A stretch of 21,633 nt of DNA from UBA961 sp049426725 (GTDB lineage Bacteria; Bacteroidota; Ignavibacteria; Kapaibacteriales; UBA961). The stretch covers positions 1 through 21,633 of the forward strand of contig JBMSYN010000025.1 of NCBI GenBank assembly GCA_049426725.1, in the 5' to 3' direction. This document shows, piece after piece, positions 19,892 to 21,633 of the stretch. A program made the translations under genes and the position numbers. Positions within the stretch are counted from its first letter, which is position 1. Each line of letters starts with the position of its first letter. The notes beneath the pieces are model-generated. The model ran no database searches. It was given only the letters and a program-made list of their open reading frames with translations, and was not told the origin of the DNA.

Positions 19892-21633
19892 ATGAAAAAA
19901 ACAGAAGGAGCAGATCCAAAAATCATTATTTCGCCCACAGATTTGGCGAATCATCACGCTTGTAGCCATGTTACCAAGCTAGAACTGGAAAGATTATCGG
20001 GTAGGATTACCAGCCCACCAGTCTTTGAAGATGCATTTCTTAGAATGCTGCAAGATCGTGGGAGAGCTTTTGAAGGTAGAGTTCTCGAGCAATATGTAAG
20101 AGAAGGAAAAGATGTTGTATCCTTAGAACAATCCAATATTGAAGGTATACCCATTCAATCTACTATTGAAGATGCTTTGGTATTGAAACCGGATGTGATC
20201 TATCAGGCAAAACTCTCAATGCCTATACAGAATATAGATACATTGGAATTCAGCGGTAAGGCTGATTTCATCATCAAGAATGATGAAGGACAATATGAAG
20301 TATCTGATACGAAATTGACCCAATCCACAAAGGTGGGGTCCATCCTGCAGGTTTCACTGTATTCCGAGATGCTTACACAATATACAGGGCAACAACCCGA
20401 AAAGCTGTATATCCACAAATTTGGTGGGGAGGTCGAGGAGTATAGAATCGATCAAACGATGGCATATTATGAAACAATCAAAGATGACATATTTGAGACT
20501 ATTCATACTTATCATGAACTTGCTCAAGGGCAAGCGGTGAATATTCCAATCATACAAGATATTCCGGAACCTGTTGCTCATTGCTCCGTATGCGCTTATC
20601 GCATGAAATGTGATGATGAAAGAAGAGCGGCAAAGCATTTGTCTTTGGTGGCAGGTATATCGAAAAATTACAGAGAGCGCTTCATCGCAGAAGGTCACGA
20701 AGATACTGATGCTCTTCATGTATTGCCGGATGATTATGCACCTACCGGACAAACAAGTGAGCATATACTGAAAGGTTTCAGAAAGCTAATCAAGCAAAAT
20801 AAAAAGCAATATGAAACAGAAGCAAATGAAGCAGGTGGATCTGATGCAATTGCGCATGAATATCTTCCTTTAGAACCCCTGATGGGTTTGAATGCACTAC
20901 CGGAACCACATGAAGATGATCTATTCTTGGATTTTGAATATGACAATTATGTAGATGAAATGGAAGGATTGGTCTATCTCACCGGTTGGAGAGACATGCA
21001 AGATAATTATACAGGTCTATGGGCTGTTAATGCTGTTCAAGAAGAAGAACAATATAGAACGCTCATAACAAAGCTCAAAGAGATTACCAATTGGGATCCT
21101 ACAGTTGCTTACATTGATACATCATCAATGACTGTTGAAGAAAACAAGCATGAATACTATGTAGAATGTCCGATTACCTATACCGGCGCACATATTTATG
21201 TCTATACATCAGCAGAAAAAACAAGATTACAAGCACTTTCTGAGAAATATGGAGACAAAGACTTTGTAGATTTTCTCATAAAGTGTCAAGTATTGGTTAA
21301 TCTCCATAAAGTGATCAAAGAAACTATGATTTTGGGCTTGCCCAGCTATGGCCTGAAAGATATAGAGAGATTCATGAAAAACCGTACAGGGTTCACTAGA
21401 AATATGGAGCTCGATACTGCAAGAAAACATAGAAATCTATTGGAAGTCACTCTTAATTCATCAATACTTGCACATAGAGATGAAGAGATCGAAGAATTGA
21501 AAGTTCAAAATGCTCAAGGTATCGAGGAATTCACAAAAGAGATTGTCGAACGCTATAATGATGATGATTGCAGATCTCTTATTGTACTTCGAGATATTCT
21601 GGAAGAAGATCGTATTCAACAAAATGTTACGGA
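19892..21633 (+). CDS. TM0106-family RecB-like nuclease with RNase H-like domain (3' end cut by window)
   Basis: The frame is open to the last base, 580 codons visible. The N-terminal RecB-like PD-(D/E)xK domain has 'ISPTDLANHHAC' (Cys24), 'DRGRAFEGRVLEQY', 'FSGKADFI' (Asp125) and 'YEVSDTKL' (Asp139, Lys141). A cysteine set 'CSVCAYRMKCDDERR' (Cys231, Cys234, Cys240) with Cys24 could hold an Fe-S cluster as in AddB/Cas4. A YprB-type RNase H-like domain follows: 'LFLDFEYDNY' (Asp347, Glu349), 'PSYGLKDIERFM' and 'YNDDDCRSLIVLRDILEEDR' (Asp557-559). Family members commonly go on into or lie beside a DEAD/UvrD-like helicase, which would fall beyond the window. GGAG (19881-19884) supports ATG 19892. 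It probably acts in DNA repair or defence. Confidence 0.88.
   Translation, partial: MKKTEGADPKIIISPTDLANHHACSHVTKLELERLSGRITSPPVFEDAFLRMLQDRGRAFEGRVLEQYVREGKDVVSLEQSNIEGIPIQSTIEDALVLKPDVIYQAKLSMPIQNIDTLEFSGKADFIIKNDEGQYEVSDTKLTQSTKVGSILQVSLYSEMLTQYTGQQPEKLYIHKFGGEVEEYRIDQTMAYYETIKDDIFETIHTYHELAQGQAVNIPIIQDIPEPVAHCSVCAYRMKCDDERRAAKHLSLVAGISKNYRERFIAEGHEDTDALHVLPDDYAPTGQTSEHILKGFRKLIKQNKKQYETEANEAGGSDAIAHEYLPLEPLMGLNALPEPHEDDLFLDFEYDNYVDEMEGLVYLTGWRDMQDNYTGLWAVNAVQEEEQYRTLITKLKEITNWDPTVAYIDTSSMTVEENKHEYYVECPITYTGAHIYVYTSAEKTRLQALSEKYGDKDFVDFLIKCQVLVNLHKVIKETMILGLPSYGLKDIERFMKNRTGFTRNMELDTARKHRNLLEVTLNSSILAHRDEEIEELKVQNAQGIEEFTKEIVERYNDDDCRSLIVLRDILEEDRIQQNVT

Noticed and set aside
1..21633. CRISPR arrays, tRNA or rRNA genes, complete insertion sequences
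   Set aside because: No regularly spaced direct repeats, cloverleaf-like sequences, rRNA motifs or transposase genes were found by reading.

Overview
The window (about 40% G+C by eye) most likely comes from a bacterium of the Bacteroidota/Chlorobiota (FCB) lineage, possibly an Ignavibacteria- or Kapabacteria-like organism. Three large secreted proteins end in type IX secretion (T9SS) type A-like sorting domains. Promoters fit the Bacteroidetes pattern TTTG-N18-20-TAnnTTTG. The core metabolic genes (sucC, mitochondrial-type aconitase) are scattered singly rather than in operons. The lineage is an inference from gene content; no rRNA or tRNA is present.

Layout, left half. 1-1065 is the 3' end of an Ig/PKD-like T9SS protein, followed by a LuxR-type HTH regulator (1263-1790). 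A consensus promoter (1805-1834) and a well-formed cobalamin (B12) riboswitch (1854-1958) lead a two-gene operon: a DUF6580-like membrane protein and a secreted T9SS protein that overlap by ATGA. This looks like a cobalamin-controlled uptake or surface module. A PhnD-like solute-binding gene (minus strand, 3582-4511) is divergent from sucC (4632-5870). A 54-codon minus-strand gene with a strong ribosome binding site lies at 5940-6104. Next come a 1424-aa T9SS protein with IgGFc-binding-like, ASH (choice-of-anchor D) and cohesin-like regions (6245-10519), and aconitase (10669-12909). Strong hairpin terminators separate these units.

Layout, right half. A four-helix membrane protein (minus, 12978-13532) and an exported DsbA-like thioredoxin-fold protein (13583-14272) precede an accessory-looking region. 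There a consensus promoter drives a short leader ORF (14528-14641) coupled by ATGA to the first of three same-strand ankyrin-repeat genes (14638-18576). A fourth ankyrin gene is convergent (18679-19410). After a roughly 480-bp AT-rich intergenic region with a palindrome, a consensus promoter and a structured leader comes a TM0106-family RecB-like/RNase H-like nuclease gene (19892 onward), cut by the window end.

Most interesting points: the ankyrin cluster beside a RecB-like nuclease gene, with signs of duplication and fusion; the two overlooked short ORFs; and the B12-riboswitch operon. No CRISPR array, rRNA, tRNA or intact insertion sequence was seen.
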